Origin: Cyanobium gracile_A
GTDB taxonomy: Bacteria; Cyanobacteriota; Cyanobacteriia; PCC-6307; Cyanobiaceae
Reading direction: 5' to 3'
Assembly: GCF_034931305.1 (NCBI RefSeq)
Contig: NZ_JAYGHY010000003.1
Location: forward strand, 1-64,000
Length of the DNA stretch: 64,000 nt
This document shows positions 43,295 to 51,985 of the stretch, in pieces; position 1 is the stretch's first letter, and each line of letters opens with the position of its first letter. The position numbers and the translations under genes are program-made. A model generated the notes under the pieces. That model was not told where the DNA came from and made no database searches. It saw nothing but the letters and a program-made list of their open reading frames with translations.

Positions 43295-43828
43295 TCAGCT
43301 GGCGGGTCGGCTGACCCGCCGGATCTCGGAGCTGAAGCTGGCCCGGCCCGGACGGCCGTCGGGGTGGTGTTCCACGCTGCTGCGCAGGCGCAGATTCGCC
43401 TTGGTGAACCAGATCCGTTCCCGCACCGAGGTGCCGGCCCGCTCGCTGGTCAGCTCAAGGCTGCCATCCGGCCACAGCTGCCAGCGGCCTGTGCTGACGG
43501 CTCCGTCAGGGTCCTGGCTCTGGAAGCCTCCGTCGGGTTGGAACAGCAGCCGATGGCGACCGCCACTGGGCGGGCTGATCTCCAGGCCACCTGGCCCATC
43601 GAGTTCCTGCGGAGCCAGGTAGGTCACCTGCAGGTCACCGCGCTCGGAGCTGTGCCAGCTGACCTCCTCCTCTTCGGCCTGCCGGGCCTCGTCGCGGCCC
43701 TCCTCCAGGTTGAACCGGCTGCGCAGGGCGAGCCAGTCCCCGGCGCAGAAGGCCAGGAAGGTCGCGATCGTCTCGGGCGGGAAGGGAGCGATCGTCACTG
43801 GGGTGGAAGGCTCGGTCGCGCTGGTCAC
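43295..43828 (-). CDS. Phycobiliprotein lyase, CpcS/CpeS family
   Basis: Chromophore lyase attaching bilins to phycobiliproteins. It has 177 residues with a calycin-type beta barrel. Diagnostic stretches are ATFLAFCAGDWLALRSRFNL near the start and TGRWQLWPDGSLELTSERAG, VRERIWFTKANLRLRSSVEH and FSSEIRRVSR at the end; RIWF-x-x-NLRLR-S is the family signature. GTG at 43828 is the predicted start. Which chromophore and subunit it serves (CpcS, CpcU, CpeS or CpeU) cannot be decided. It sits between era and trmD, with seven bases before trmD, and is the clearest cyanobacterial marker in the window. Confidence 0.88.
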   Translation of the reverse strand: MTSATEPSTPVTIAPFPPETIATFLAFCAGDWLALRSRFNLEEGRDEARQAEEEEVSWHSSERGDLQVTYLAPQELDGPGGLEISPPSGGRHRLLFQPDGGFQSQDPDGAVSTGRWQLWPDGSLELTSERAGTSVRERIWFTKANLRLRSSVEHHPDGRPGRASFSSEIRRVSRPAS

Positions 43829-43899
43829 GGCGGGGGCGGCGGGAGATCGGGGCCGGTGGACCCGATTGGGATCTTCGCAAACCCCCTGCCCCGGCGTGC

Positions 43900-44883
43900 T
43901 CAGTCGCCCCGGTAGCCCAGCTCCGCCAGCCGGCCCGGATGGCTGCGCCAGTTCGGCACCACCTTGACGAACAGTTCCAGGTACACCGGGCCGTCGAACA
44001 CCTTCTGCATCTGCAGCCGTGCCCCCTGGCCGATGGCCTTGAGCATCTGACCGCCCTTGCCGATCAGGATCCCCTTCTGGCTGCTGCGCTCCACCAGCAC
44101 GGTGGCGAGCACCGCCGTTCGTTCCTTGCCTTTCACCTTGCCCTCGTCCTCCACGATCCGCTCGATCCGCACCGCCACCGAGTGGGGCACCTCCTCCCGG
44201 GTGAGGGTCAGCACCTGTTCACGGATCAGCTCCGCCAGCAGCAGCTGCTCCGGCTGGTCACTGACCGTGTCAGCCGGGTACAGCAGCGGCCCGGCAGGCA
44301 GGTCGGCGGCCAGGGCTTCCACCAGGGCCTGGCAGCCGTCACCGTTGAGGGCGCTGCAGGGGTGCAGGGGCCAGGCGACGGGGCGATCGTCTGCCGCCGC
44401 GAGCATCTCCCGGTAGGTGGCAGCCAGATCCTCGGCATCGGCCCCCACCCGGTCGCTCTTGTTGAGGGCCACATGCACAGGAACCCTGCAGTGGCGCAGC
44501 AGGTCGATGATGAAGCCGTCGCCGCGTCCGGCGGGCTGGCTGGCATCCACCAGCAGCAGCACCACATCCACCTCGCCGATGGCCCCCCGGGCGCTCTGCA
44601 CCAGACGTTCCCCCAGCAAGTGGTGGGGTTTATGGATGCCCGGGGTGTCCAGCAGGATCAGCTGGGCGGCGGGGGTGGTCAGGATGGCGCGCAACCGGTT
44701 GCGGGTGGTCTGGGCCACGGGGGAGGTGATCGCCACCTTCTGGCCCACCAACTGGTTGAGCAGGGTGGACTTGCCCACATTGGGCCGTCCGATCAGGGCC
44801 ACGAAGCCGGAGCGGAAGGGAACCGCTTCGCTGCTGCCGTCGTCCGGCTGGCCTGGGCTGGCGGTTGGGGTGCTCGGGTCCAT
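43900..44883 (-). CDS. era: GTPase Era
   Basis: Ras-like GTPase that binds 16S rRNA and helps assemble the 30S subunit. It has 327 residues. After a 30-residue variable N-terminus come G1 GRPNVGKSTLLN, the G2/switch region PVAQTTRNRLRAIL, G3 LLDTPGIHKP, and G4 ALNKSDRV. The C-terminal KH domain contains the SSQKGILIGKGGQMLKAIGQ signature and ends near LAELGYRGD. ATG at 44883 fits. It heads the leftward run with the lyase, trmD, ispF, TIGR03792 and larB genes. The divergent neighbour is the hypothetical gene at 44930. Confidence 0.96.
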   Translation of the reverse strand: MDPSTPTASPGQPDDGSSEAVPFRSGFVALIGRPNVGKSTLLNQLVGQKVAITSPVAQTTRNRLRAILTTPAAQLILLDTPGIHKPHHLLGERLVQSARGAIGEVDVVLLLVDASQPAGRGDGFIIDLLRHCRVPVHVALNKSDRVGADAEDLAATYREMLAAADDRPVAWPLHPCSALNGDGCQALVEALAADLPAGPLLYPADTVSDQPEQLLLAELIREQVLTLTREEVPHSVAVRIERIVEDEGKVKGKERTAVLATVLVERSSQKGILIGKGGQMLKAIGQGARLQMQKVFDGPVYLELFVKVVPNWRSHPGRLAELGYRGD

Positions 44884-44929
44884 AGCCTCAACACTGCCAG
44901 TCCATGGGCCCCGCCGCCCGACTCTCGCC

Positions 44930-45505
44930 ATGACAGATGCCGCCCGCCTGAACAAGACCGCGGGAACCGAGACCCCGCTGGCGCCCAGCTTTCCCCAGGC
45001 GATGGAGATCGCGGCGCAGTGGATCGGCCTCTGGGAGTCCGGGGAACTCAGCGATGAGGTGCTGGCTGATCGGGTTGGGGAACTGGTGGCCAGCCGTGAT
45101 GGCGCCCGCGGCTTCTTCGTGGTGAGCCTCACCGGGGAGGCCCCCTTGCTCGACCGTCTGCCGGAGGCCCTGGTGGCCGCCCTGCGCCAGGCCGGAGCGG
45201 GGGTGGTGGATCTCACTGCCCGCAATCTGGCCATGAGCACGGCCATGGTCCTGCACCACCAGCGCTCTGGAGATCAGGAGCACCAGGCCGGTTCGGAGCG
45301 GGTGCAGCGCCGCAGCACAGAACTGCTGCGGCACCTGGAACCCATGGCCGTGAAGCAACGGTTGGAGACCCTGCTGGCAGCCGCGAAGGACCCGGCTGGA
45401 GCTAAGCAGGCCGTGGCGGAGGACCGGGCCTTCCTGGAGCGATGGGGGTATGACGCTGAACAGCTTCAATCCATCGCCGCAGCCATCGAGGCGGTGGCCG
45501 ACTGA
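44930..45505 (+). CDS. Hypothetical protein, cyanobacterial type
   Basis: A 191-residue protein without recognised domains, mostly helical. It opens with MTDAARLNKTAGTETPLAPS then FPQAMEIAAQWIGLWESGEL and VLADRVGELVASRDGARGFF. The middle has VVSLTGEAPLLDRLPEALVA and NLAMSTAMVLHHQRSGDQEH. The C-terminus has LETLLAAAKDPAGAKQAVAE and LQSIAAAIEAVAD. No signal peptide, so cytoplasmic. ATG at 44930 is preferred over the long frame that overlaps era antisense. It is divergent from era and converges on the outer-membrane-protein gene 19 bases later. Confidence 0.7.
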   Translation: MTDAARLNKTAGTETPLAPSFPQAMEIAAQWIGLWESGELSDEVLADRVGELVASRDGARGFFVVSLTGEAPLLDRLPEALVAALRQAGAGVVDLTARNLAMSTAMVLHHQRSGDQEHQAGSERVQRRSTELLRHLEPMAVKQRLETLLAAAKDPAGAKQAVAEDRAFLERWGYDAEQLQSIAAAIEAVAD

Positions 45506-45524
45506 GGCTGAAGCCGACCCGGCC

Positions 45525-46199
45525 TCAGAACCTCACATACAGCAGCGTCATGGCTTGGAGGGCATCGAACGTGACTCCATCGGGCAGAAAAACGTAGTTG
45601 ACGTTGAAGCCAAGGGTCACGTTCTCGGTGATGTTCAGATCGACGCCACCGGTAAGCATGGCGTTGGTCTCACCGGTGGAATAGGTGTTGGTGGCAATGC
45701 CCCCGCCGAGATAGGGGGAGACGACCGAGCGGCGGAAGAGGTCGAGGGTGAGGGGCAGTTGGAAAGAGGTCTGCCCGTTGTAACGGCCAAGTACATCCCT
45801 GTTGCCGAAGATGACGCTTGGTCGAAGGGAGACCGCGAGAGTTTCGTTGAGCTTGTATCCAACCCGACCGGTGAACACACCGCTGTTGGGAAGATCGCTG
45901 CCGAAATTGACACCGCCACCGATGCCGTAGATGCCGACATTCTCAATAGGTTTGCCCTGGCGTGGAACGATCGCCAGTTCGGCTGGGTTGCGATTGGCAG
46001 GCGCGGGCTGGAAATCCGGCGGCAGGCTGGCGGCGTCTGTCACGGGTTCCCAGCCGGCCGCTGCGGGTTCCGGTGCGACCGGTACCCACGGCGCCAGGCC
46101 TGCCGGTAGAGACTGGGCCCGGAGTGGTGGCAGACCCAGGCCCAGACAGGTGAGGCCCATCAGGGCAAGGCCACGGTGGTGGAGACCCGGACGCCTCAC
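45525..46199 (-). CDS. Outer-membrane beta-barrel-like protein
   Basis: A 224-residue exported protein. A signal segment (LALMGLTCLGLGLPPLRAQS) is followed by a Pro/Ala linker and then alternating beta-strand sequence (VGIYGIGGGVNFGSDLPNSG, GRVGYKLNETLAVSLRPSVI, PYLGGGIATNTYS, LTGGVDLNITENVTLGFNVN). The chain ends in aromatic Phe (LLYVRF), as outer-membrane barrels do. About eight strands would fit. GTG at 46199 overlaps the upstream stop in GTGA. It is the last gene of a leftward group beginning with the Wza-like exporter, suggesting a role in the envelope. No specific family is named. Confidence 0.7.
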   Translation of the reverse strand: MRRPGLHHRGLALMGLTCLGLGLPPLRAQSLPAGLAPWVPVAPEPAAAGWEPVTDAASLPPDFQPAPANRNPAELAIVPRQGKPIENVGIYGIGGGVNFGSDLPNSGVFTGRVGYKLNETLAVSLRPSVIFGNRDVLGRYNGQTSFQLPLTLDLFRRSVVSPYLGGGIATNTYSTGETNAMLTGGVDLNITENVTLGFNVNYVFLPDGVTFDALQAMTLLYVRF

Positions 46200-47281
46200 T
46201 GCGGAGCCACCATGGAACCGCCGGTTCCTGCCGGCGTTGGGGCTTCGGCGGGAGCTTCAGCAACAGGAGCCACGGTGGCAGCGGCGGGGACCGGTGGGGG
46301 TGCGATCGGGGCGCTCGCCACCGGGGAAACCTTGGCAGGGGCCGGTGTGGCCCGGACTTCAGCCGGGATTGGCTGCAGGTTCACCACCGTGGGGGTGACC
46401 GTTCCTGGGGCCTGGGCCGGCTGGCGGCTCGACCATTCCTTGATGTCCTCGATCACCGCGGGATCATCGGGCTGGCTGAGCACATCCACAGTGCCATCTG
46501 CCTGAACGGCCAGCGGCACCTGGGTGGGCTTGCTGACACGGGTGGAAGGCACGTAGATCACGCGGCCCTGCTGAAGTTTGGCGGTCTTGGTGGGGGTCGG
46601 GGCCGGCAGGGTGCGGATGGCCTGGCGCATCGGCTCCCTCAGGCTCTGGGGCAGAGGGGCCATGGGATCTCCGCTGCTGGCCCAGCGGGCTCGCTCGGCC
46701 CTGGCCACCGGTGGCATGGCAGGGGCACCCAGGTCCTGAATGGTGAGCACGCCGCCAAGGAGCTCGGAGCTTGAGAAATTGCGTTGCATCAGCGTCTTGG
46801 CGCTGCCCAGGCCCGTGGTGCCGAGGGAAGGACCTTCAATGGTGAAGCTGGCCGTGGCGGAGGCAGGCCTGGCGGTGCGGGCAGGGTTTGAGCTTCTGAG
46901 GGCAACCGCGGGGCGCCGACCGGGATCGGGCCTGGCCCGGGAGGAGTTGGAGGGACCACTCAGATCAAGACTGCGTGACAGCGGGGCGTCCAGCAGCGAG
47001 CCGATCTTCTCGGAGGCCGAGCTCAGCACATGGCCTGTTGTGACGCCGAGATCGTCAAGGGGCGACGGTGAGGTCGGTTGTGTGGTTTTGGAGGGCGCCT
47101 CAGGCAGCGAAGCGATCGCCTCATCGGGAGCCTTGGGATCGGCGGGCTGGGGGATGGCCATGTCCTTGACGTTGGCCTGCCAGCGGTCGTGGGCATCGAT
47201 GGCGAGCAGGGGCAGCCAGATGGACTGACTCAACAAAGCCCAAGCGATGGCTTTGGGGCTGATGGTGGGTTCGCGGTACAT
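46196..47281 (-). CDS. Hypothetical Pro/Ala/Ser-rich envelope protein
   Basis: A 361-residue protein of low complexity. Residues 10-30 are hydrophobic (ISPKAIAWALLSQSIWLPLL), so a signal anchor is possible. The rest is rich in Pro, Ala, Ser and Thr, with short motifs such as FTIEGPSLGTTGLGSAKTLM, the basic VIYVPSTRVSKPTQVPLAVQ and VEDIKEW-like AVIEDIKEWSSRQPAQ. It has no enzyme motif. Such composition would suit a periplasm-spanning linker. ATG at 47281. It ends in the GTGA shared with the barrel protein and lies 52 bases downstream of the Wza-like gene, so co-expression with the export genes is likely. Confidence 0.65.
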   Translation of the reverse strand: MYREPTISPKAIAWALLSQSIWLPLLAIDAHDRWQANVKDMAIPQPADPKAPDEAIASLPEAPSKTTQPTSPSPLDDLGVTTGHVLSSASEKIGSLLDAPLSRSLDLSGPSNSSRARPDPGRRPAVALRSSNPARTARPASATASFTIEGPSLGTTGLGSAKTLMQRNFSSSELLGGVLTIQDLGAPAMPPVARAERARWASSGDPMAPLPQSLREPMRQAIRTLPAPTPTKTAKLQQGRVIYVPSTRVSKPTQVPLAVQADGTVDVLSQPDDPAVIEDIKEWSSRQPAQAPGTVTPTVVNLQPIPAEVRATPAPAKVSPVASAPIAPPPVPAAATVAPVAEAPAEAPTPAGTGGSMVAPQ

Positions 47282-47333
47282 GGCTTGTCAGTGGTAGCGG
47301 CTTTCGGAAGAGGCGGGAGATGGTGGGCGAATG

Positions 47334-48482
47334 TCAGCGGAAATTGTTGTTTCTGTTGCCGTTAAATGTATCTCGGAAGAAATAATAGGAGCTGGCAGCC
47401 TGGCTGAGGGGAACGATGACCTGATTGATGACGTCGAGGGCTTCGGCGTAGAAGGTGCGGTTCACGATAATCGTGTCCCTGTCCCGCAGCGGTGGATTCA
47501 GCCCCTTGGAGACGCCGATCCCATCTCTGTAACTGAAGACTTCACGGGTGGTGGTGCCGTTGCGGTTGAGTCGGACGAGCTGGATGTCGTTCTTGTTGGC
47601 ACGCCAGTTCTCTGCTCCACCAGCTCGGAAAATGGCTTCGGCCAAGGGGGTGTTGGCGGGCACGCTGAGCGTGCCGGGGCTCCTGACTTCCCCGATCACC
47701 GAAACGGTGATGGTGGCAGGTGCCAGGTTCGTCGCACCGATTTGAAGAATTTCCTCGGGGATCAGCTCCTCGGTGCGGGCGATGACGATTGTGTCACCGT
47801 CGAAAAGGATGGGGTTCTGGCGCTGGTTGCCCACCTGAAACACTTGGGCCAGATCCAGAACGGTCTGCTTCTGGCTGCCGTCTGGCCCGGCCAGGCGGCG
47901 GAGCAACACCTTTCGAATATCCGCGTTGAGGGTCACCCCACCGGCTGTCTGGATGGCCGAAACCGGAGTGGAGAAAGAGGCCAGGGGATACAGGCCAGGA
48001 CGCCCCACCTCACCAATGATGGTGACCTTGACGGGTCGGGGGGAGGTCAGGCTGAGGATGAGCTCGGGCCGCACCAGCTGCTTGGAGTAAAGGGAGGTCA
48101 GCCAGCGGGTGGCCTGACCGATGGTCAGACCTGTCAACTGAACCGATCCCAGTAGAGAAAGCGTGGAGGTTCCGTCAGGAAGGATGACGACCGGACCGCC
48201 GATGGCGGCGGCGGAAGGGTCGGTGAAGGTGAGTTGGAGACCGTCCCCTGGTCCAAGGACGTAAAGGTCGTTGTAAACCTCGGTCACCGAGAGCGGAAGC
48301 GGAGCCGATGAAGGAGGGCCTGAGGCGGGAACAGCGCTGACAGAGGGAGCCCCACTCCAGGGCGTCTGCGGGCTGACCGCCTGGGGCACCGAGGCCCATA
48401 GGCCGGTTGGGGCGAAGATCATCCCGGTAAGGCCCAGCATTCCCAAGGAGGAGAGCCGCCGTCTGGATGTCCGGTGGCCCAT
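47334..48482 (-). CDS. Wza-like polysaccharide export protein (SLBB domains)
   Basis: Outer-membrane exit channel for exopolysaccharide. With ATG at 48482 it has 382 residues and an N-terminal signal segment (LSSLGMLGLTGMIFAPTGLW). The Poly_export domain has YVLGPGDGLQLTFTDPS, VVILPDGTSTLSLLGSVQLT and GLTIGQATRWLTSLYSKQLV then PELILSLT. Two SLBB-type repeats follow: VTIIGEVGRPGLYPLASFST and VSVIGEVRSPGTLSVPANTP, with DGDTIVIAR and DRDTIIVNR. A TTG at 48575 would add a 31-residue, poorly conserved extension. There is no clear lipobox Cys, unlike Wza. It is divergent from the Wzc-like gene across about 190 bases. Confidence 0.88.
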   Translation of the reverse strand: MGHRTSRRRLSSLGMLGLTGMIFAPTGLWASVPQAVSPQTPWSGAPSVSAVPASGPPSSAPLPLSVTEVYNDLYVLGPGDGLQLTFTDPSAAAIGGPVVILPDGTSTLSLLGSVQLTGLTIGQATRWLTSLYSKQLVRPELILSLTSPRPVKVTIIGEVGRPGLYPLASFSTPVSAIQTAGGVTLNADIRKVLLRRLAGPDGSQKQTVLDLAQVFQVGNQRQNPILFDGDTIVIARTEELIPEEILQIGATNLAPATITVSVIGEVRSPGTLSVPANTPLAEAIFRAGGAENWRANKNDIQLVRLNRNGTTTREVFSYRDGIGVSKGLNPPLRDRDTIIVNRTFYAEALDVINQVIVPLSQAASSYYFFRDTFNGNRNNNFR

Positions 48483-48674
48483 CCATTGACGGAAGGAGGA
48501 CCGTTGAACGAAGGCAAGCCTCTGGTCTCCGAGAGGCCATTGGCGTACAGATGTTCTAGGAGGAGAAGCCACCAACGGACATTGATCGGATTACCACCAT
48601 AGACGCCCGCGTCAAGGGGGCTTTCTTCGTCGGTTGCCATTATCATCGGTGGAACTTTCTCCGCAGTTCATAAC

Positions 48675-51260
48675 GTGACAACGACGGGTGTTCCTCCTGA
48701 GACCTTTCCGGGTGGAACGCCGCGCCCGCTGTCCCTGCCACCGTCGACGGGTCAGGGCCCCAGCCAGAGCCTCCCGTTTGATCCTTCTCTTCAGAGTCCC
48801 CTGAACCCCTCAGGCGACGGCCAGTCAGGCTCTGGTGGCTTGGGAGGCTTGGTGCGGACCGTCAAGCGCCGCCAATCCATTTTCCTGATCACCTTTGCCG
48901 CGGTGACGGGTGTTCTGGCGATCAACACCTTGCGTCAACGCATCTTCGATCCCGTCTACCAGGGGGGATTCCAGATGCAGATCAGCAATCCCTTCGATAG
49001 CCCCTCCAGTGGCGGTGGCGGAGGATCGGTGGAAAGCATCGCTCGTAGTGAAATCAAGACGGACATCCCAAGTCTCATCGTCCTGATGCGCAGCCCGTTG
49101 CTGCTGGGTCCTGTTGCCCAGCGCCAAGGCGTACCTCTCGGGGCCCTCCAGGGCAGTTTATCCATCAACCAAGAATCGGCAAGTGTCGACAATGTTCTGA
49201 ATATCTCTTTGCGCTGGCCTGATCCAGCCAAAGGGAAGGTGATTCTGCGTCAGCTTGCGAAGGATTACACCGCCGTCTCTCTGACCCAGCGCCAAGCCGC
49301 TGTCAATTCAGGTGTCCGATTCCTGGATGAGCAGGCCCCTGCCATCGAGGCTCGGGTTCAGAAGCTCTCCCAGGAGATGCTCAAGTTTCGCGAACGGAAT
49401 AATTTCGTCGACCCTGCCACGGCCGCAGGCCAGATCCTCGGAGCCCGTGAAGGGCTCGTCAACCAGTTGCGCACCCTCCAGAACGAGCAGGTGCAGCTCG
49501 ACAGCCAACTGAAATCGATTCAGACCGGAAAACTGCAGTTCACTCCCAGTGGAGCTCCTACGGCCCTTGAGCAGTTGGGTCGTAACAGCGTTCTTGTTCC
49601 GGGCCGTGCGTCCTCCGGAGCGGAGGCTGCCCGCGGCGCCGCCACTCCCCTTGATCTCCTCAACCAGTTCGAACAGGAGTTGGCCACTGCCAAAGGCACG
49701 TACAAGGAGAACTCCCCCATCGTTCAGTCCCTGTTGGCGAGACGAAACCAGTTGCTGCCCGTGGTCCAGCGCCAGGCCGCCGATGCCGTGAAAGCTCGGT
49801 TGCTCTCCAATGTGGCCCAGCAAGATGAACTCAACCGCCAGATCCTTCTGCTCAGCGAGAATTTCAGGAACAATCCGCAGAAGTTGTCGGAGTTCGAGAA
49901 CATCAACCAGCGTCTGTCGATCGCCAGGGAGCAGTACTCCTCCTACATCCAGGCCAGGGAGCGCTACCGGCTGGAGATGGCCCGTTCGATCACACCCTGG
50001 GAAGTGATTGCCCCCCCCGATTTCGGCGGCAGTCCGGTGGAGCCCAACATTCAGCGCAATCTCCTGAGGGCGATCATGATCGGCCTGTTGGCCGGGCTCG
50101 GTGCAGCCATACTCAGGGAGAAGACGGACAACGTCTTTCATACCCCCATGGAGGTGGAAAAGGAACTCCAGTTGCCGGTGCTGGGCCTGATTCCCTATCT
50201 CCCCCTGGAGCCCGGTGTCGACATCGCTACCAGCATTTCCAAGATGTCCTCCAGCGAGCGCTTTGCGATCAAGGAGTCTCTACGTAGCCTGTTCACCACC
50301 TTCCGCCTGCTTCGAGCCGACAGCAACATCCGCATGGTGGGGATCACGTCCTCTACCCAGGGGGAGGGAAAGTTCACCGCAGTGGCTGTTTTCGCCCGGA
50401 CACTTGCTGATCTTGGCCTGAAGGTGCTTGTGGTTGATTCCGACATGCGTCTCCCCATGCAAGCCAGATATCTGGGGGTGGAGCAGGGTGATGGCCTGTC
50501 CACGCTGTTGTCCGATTCAACTCGGAAGCCCGCGGAATTCATTCATTCCATCGTCGAAAACATGGATGTTCTTCCAGCTGGTCCGAAGCCACCCGATCCG
50601 GCCAAGCTGTTGAACTCCAGCCGTTGTAAGGAGGTCATGGAAGAGATTCGTGCCCTTCCTGGCTACGACATCATTGTCGTTGACGCCCCTCCCTGTCTGA
50701 TGCTGGCTGATCCGATTCTTCTCGGAGAGAAGCTGGATGGCATTCTTTTCCTTGTGGGTCTGGGCAAGGTGAGCCGTGAGCTTGCACCGCAGGCGAGCCG
50801 CAGGATCAAAGCCTCGGGAGTTGATGTGCTGGGCATCATCTGCAACCAGGTGAACTTCCCGAGTCGCCTCAACGATTATGGCTACGAATACGGTTACTAC
50901 TATCACTATGCCTATGCATCGGCTTCTGGGTACGCCAAGAGTGCTAGCGATTCCTCCACAGGTGGATTTGGCAGTTATGTCCAGCGCTATCGCGACAGCT
51001 ACATGAAAGGTGCCACCACCAACACCGCGATCAGCTCCCGCTACAACGACGGTGAGTCAGACGTCAAGACCTACTTCCGTGATGAGGATGGCCAAGCTTC
51101 CGGAACCACTGCTTCCAATGGAGGCAGCGTCCCGGGCATGACCTCCAGCAGCTCCTTGCCTTCAGCCGAAAGGGTCCCATCCCGTCGACACCGCCAAGCC
51201 AGCGAGTCTCAAGGTGGTCCGATCAACTGGCTGCGCAGGCGCTTTGGCAACAGGGGCTGA
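48675..51260 (+). CDS. Wzc-like polysaccharide co-polymerase/BY-kinase
   Basis: Inner-membrane polysaccharide co-polymerase controlling chain length and export. The 861 residues contain a first membrane helix (QSIFLITFAAVTGVLAI, about 69-85), a large coiled-coil periplasmic part (about 100-460), a second helix (LLRAIMIGLLAGLGAAIL, about 470-487) and a cytoplasmic kinase domain. Walker A' VLVVDSDMRLP and Walker B IIVVDAPP are intact, but Walker A reads SSTQGEGKFT with Phe567 after Lys566 where Ser/Thr is expected. The C-terminus after the kinase has a Tyr-rich cluster (YGYEYGYYYHYAYASASGY) that would be the autophosphorylation site, then a Ser/Thr-rich tail. GTG at 48675. Divergent from wza, convergent with the phosphatase. 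Confidence 0.9.
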   Translation: MTTTGVPPETFPGGTPRPLSLPPSTGQGPSQSLPFDPSLQSPLNPSGDGQSGSGGLGGLVRTVKRRQSIFLITFAAVTGVLAINTLRQRIFDPVYQGGFQMQISNPFDSPSSGGGGGSVESIARSEIKTDIPSLIVLMRSPLLLGPVAQRQGVPLGALQGSLSINQESASVDNVLNISLRWPDPAKGKVILRQLAKDYTAVSLTQRQAAVNSGVRFLDEQAPAIEARVQKLSQEMLKFRERNNFVDPATAAGQILGAREGLVNQLRTLQNEQVQLDSQLKSIQTGKLQFTPSGAPTALEQLGRNSVLVPGRASSGAEAARGAATPLDLLNQFEQELATAKGTYKENSPIVQSLLARRNQLLPVVQRQAADAVKARLLSNVAQQDELNRQILLLSENFRNNPQKLSEFENINQRLSIAREQYSSYIQARERYRLEMARSITPWEVIAPPDFGGSPVEPNIQRNLLRAIMIGLLAGLGAAILREKTDNVFHTPMEVEKELQLPVLGLIPYLPLEPGVDIATSISKMSSSERFAIKESLRSLFTTFRLLRADSNIRMVGITSSTQGEGKFTAVAVFARTLADLGLKVLVVDSDMRLPMQARYLGVEQGDGLSTLLSDSTRKPAEFIHSIVENMDVLPAGPKPPDPAKLLNSSRCKEVMEEIRALPGYDIIVVDAPPCLMLADPILLGEKLDGILFLVGLGKVSRELAPQASRRIKASGVDVLGIICNQVNFPSRLNDYGYEYGYYYHYAYASASGYAKSASDSSTGGFGSYVQRYRDSYMKGATTNTAISSRYNDGESDVKTYFRDEDGQASGTTASNGGSVPGMTSSSSLPSAERVPSRRHRQASESQGGPINWLRRRFGNRG

Positions 51261-51263
51261 CCC

Positions 51264-51821
51264 TCAGGCTCGGTCTCCAAGGAATGGCGTGGTGCCTGGT
51301 TTGTTGGAGAGAATTCTCTCCAACAACACCAGGTGGTCGTAGATGGGCATGGCCATTGGATGACAGCGTCTCACCCAGGCCAGGGCGGCCAGCATATCGA
51401 TGCCACGCAGCCTGGCCGTGAGTCCCACGGCCAGAAGCGGGGAGCGTTCTAACCCTGCCATGCAATGCAGGTAGACCGGGGCGGCGTCATCAACGAGTGC
51501 TTCCGCCCGTTCCAAAGCCAGGGCAAGCCTGACTTCCTGCAGCGGTTCCTGCTCCCGGTGATCGGGCAGGGAGACCCTGTCACTGGACCATCCAAGAGGC
51601 AGGATCAGACCGGTTTCTTCGTCTGGATAACAACAGCTGAAGCGGCTACGAAAACCGGCCTGCTCCAATTGTTGCCAGTGCCTGTCGCCGCGGGGCATCG
51701 GACCGATCGCCAGCCGATTGCTGAGAACCCAGCTGCATGGCAACGATCGATCAAGGATCGGCTGTTCAGGTCTCTCCGCCTCTCCCAGGCTCTGAAGAAA
51801 CCGTCTCAGGGCTCCGAGCAC
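51264..51821 (-). CDS. Dual-specificity/tyrosine phosphatase-like protein
   Basis: A 185-residue cytosolic phosphatase. The catalytic signature is VYLHCMAGLERSPLLA, with Cys120 and Arg126 in CX5R followed by Ser. Asp87 in SLPDHRE is a candidate general acid. The N-terminal part (SWVLSNRLAIGPMPRGDRHW, FSCCYPDEET) resembles dual-specificity phosphatases, and the fold is not low-molecular-weight PTP, the usual Wzb type. TTG/ATG-type start at 51821 gives MLGALRRFLQSLGEAERPEQ. It ends three bases from the kinase gene on the other strand, making tyrosine dephosphorylation of that kinase a natural inference. Confidence 0.8.
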   Translation of the reverse strand: MLGALRRFLQSLGEAERPEQPILDRSLPCSWVLSNRLAIGPMPRGDRHWQQLEQAGFRSRFSCCYPDEETGLILPLGWSSDRVSLPDHREQEPLQEVRLALALERAEALVDDAAPVYLHCMAGLERSPLLAVGLTARLRGIDMLAALAWVRRCHPMAMPIYDHLVLLERILSNKPGTTPFLGDRA

Positions 51822-51985
51822 TAGCTGTTCACCTGAGCGTTGTTGTGTTCGGTCGCGTGCCTGGTCATGTCTCGATGCTGCTGCTGGGTAGGACCTGGTG
51901 GGAGGCTCGTGGCGGTTGTGGGGGCGATGACGGAATGGGGGGTCGTGAGAAGTGAAACGGGAGCAGGCGGGCCGTGCTCCCTGGC

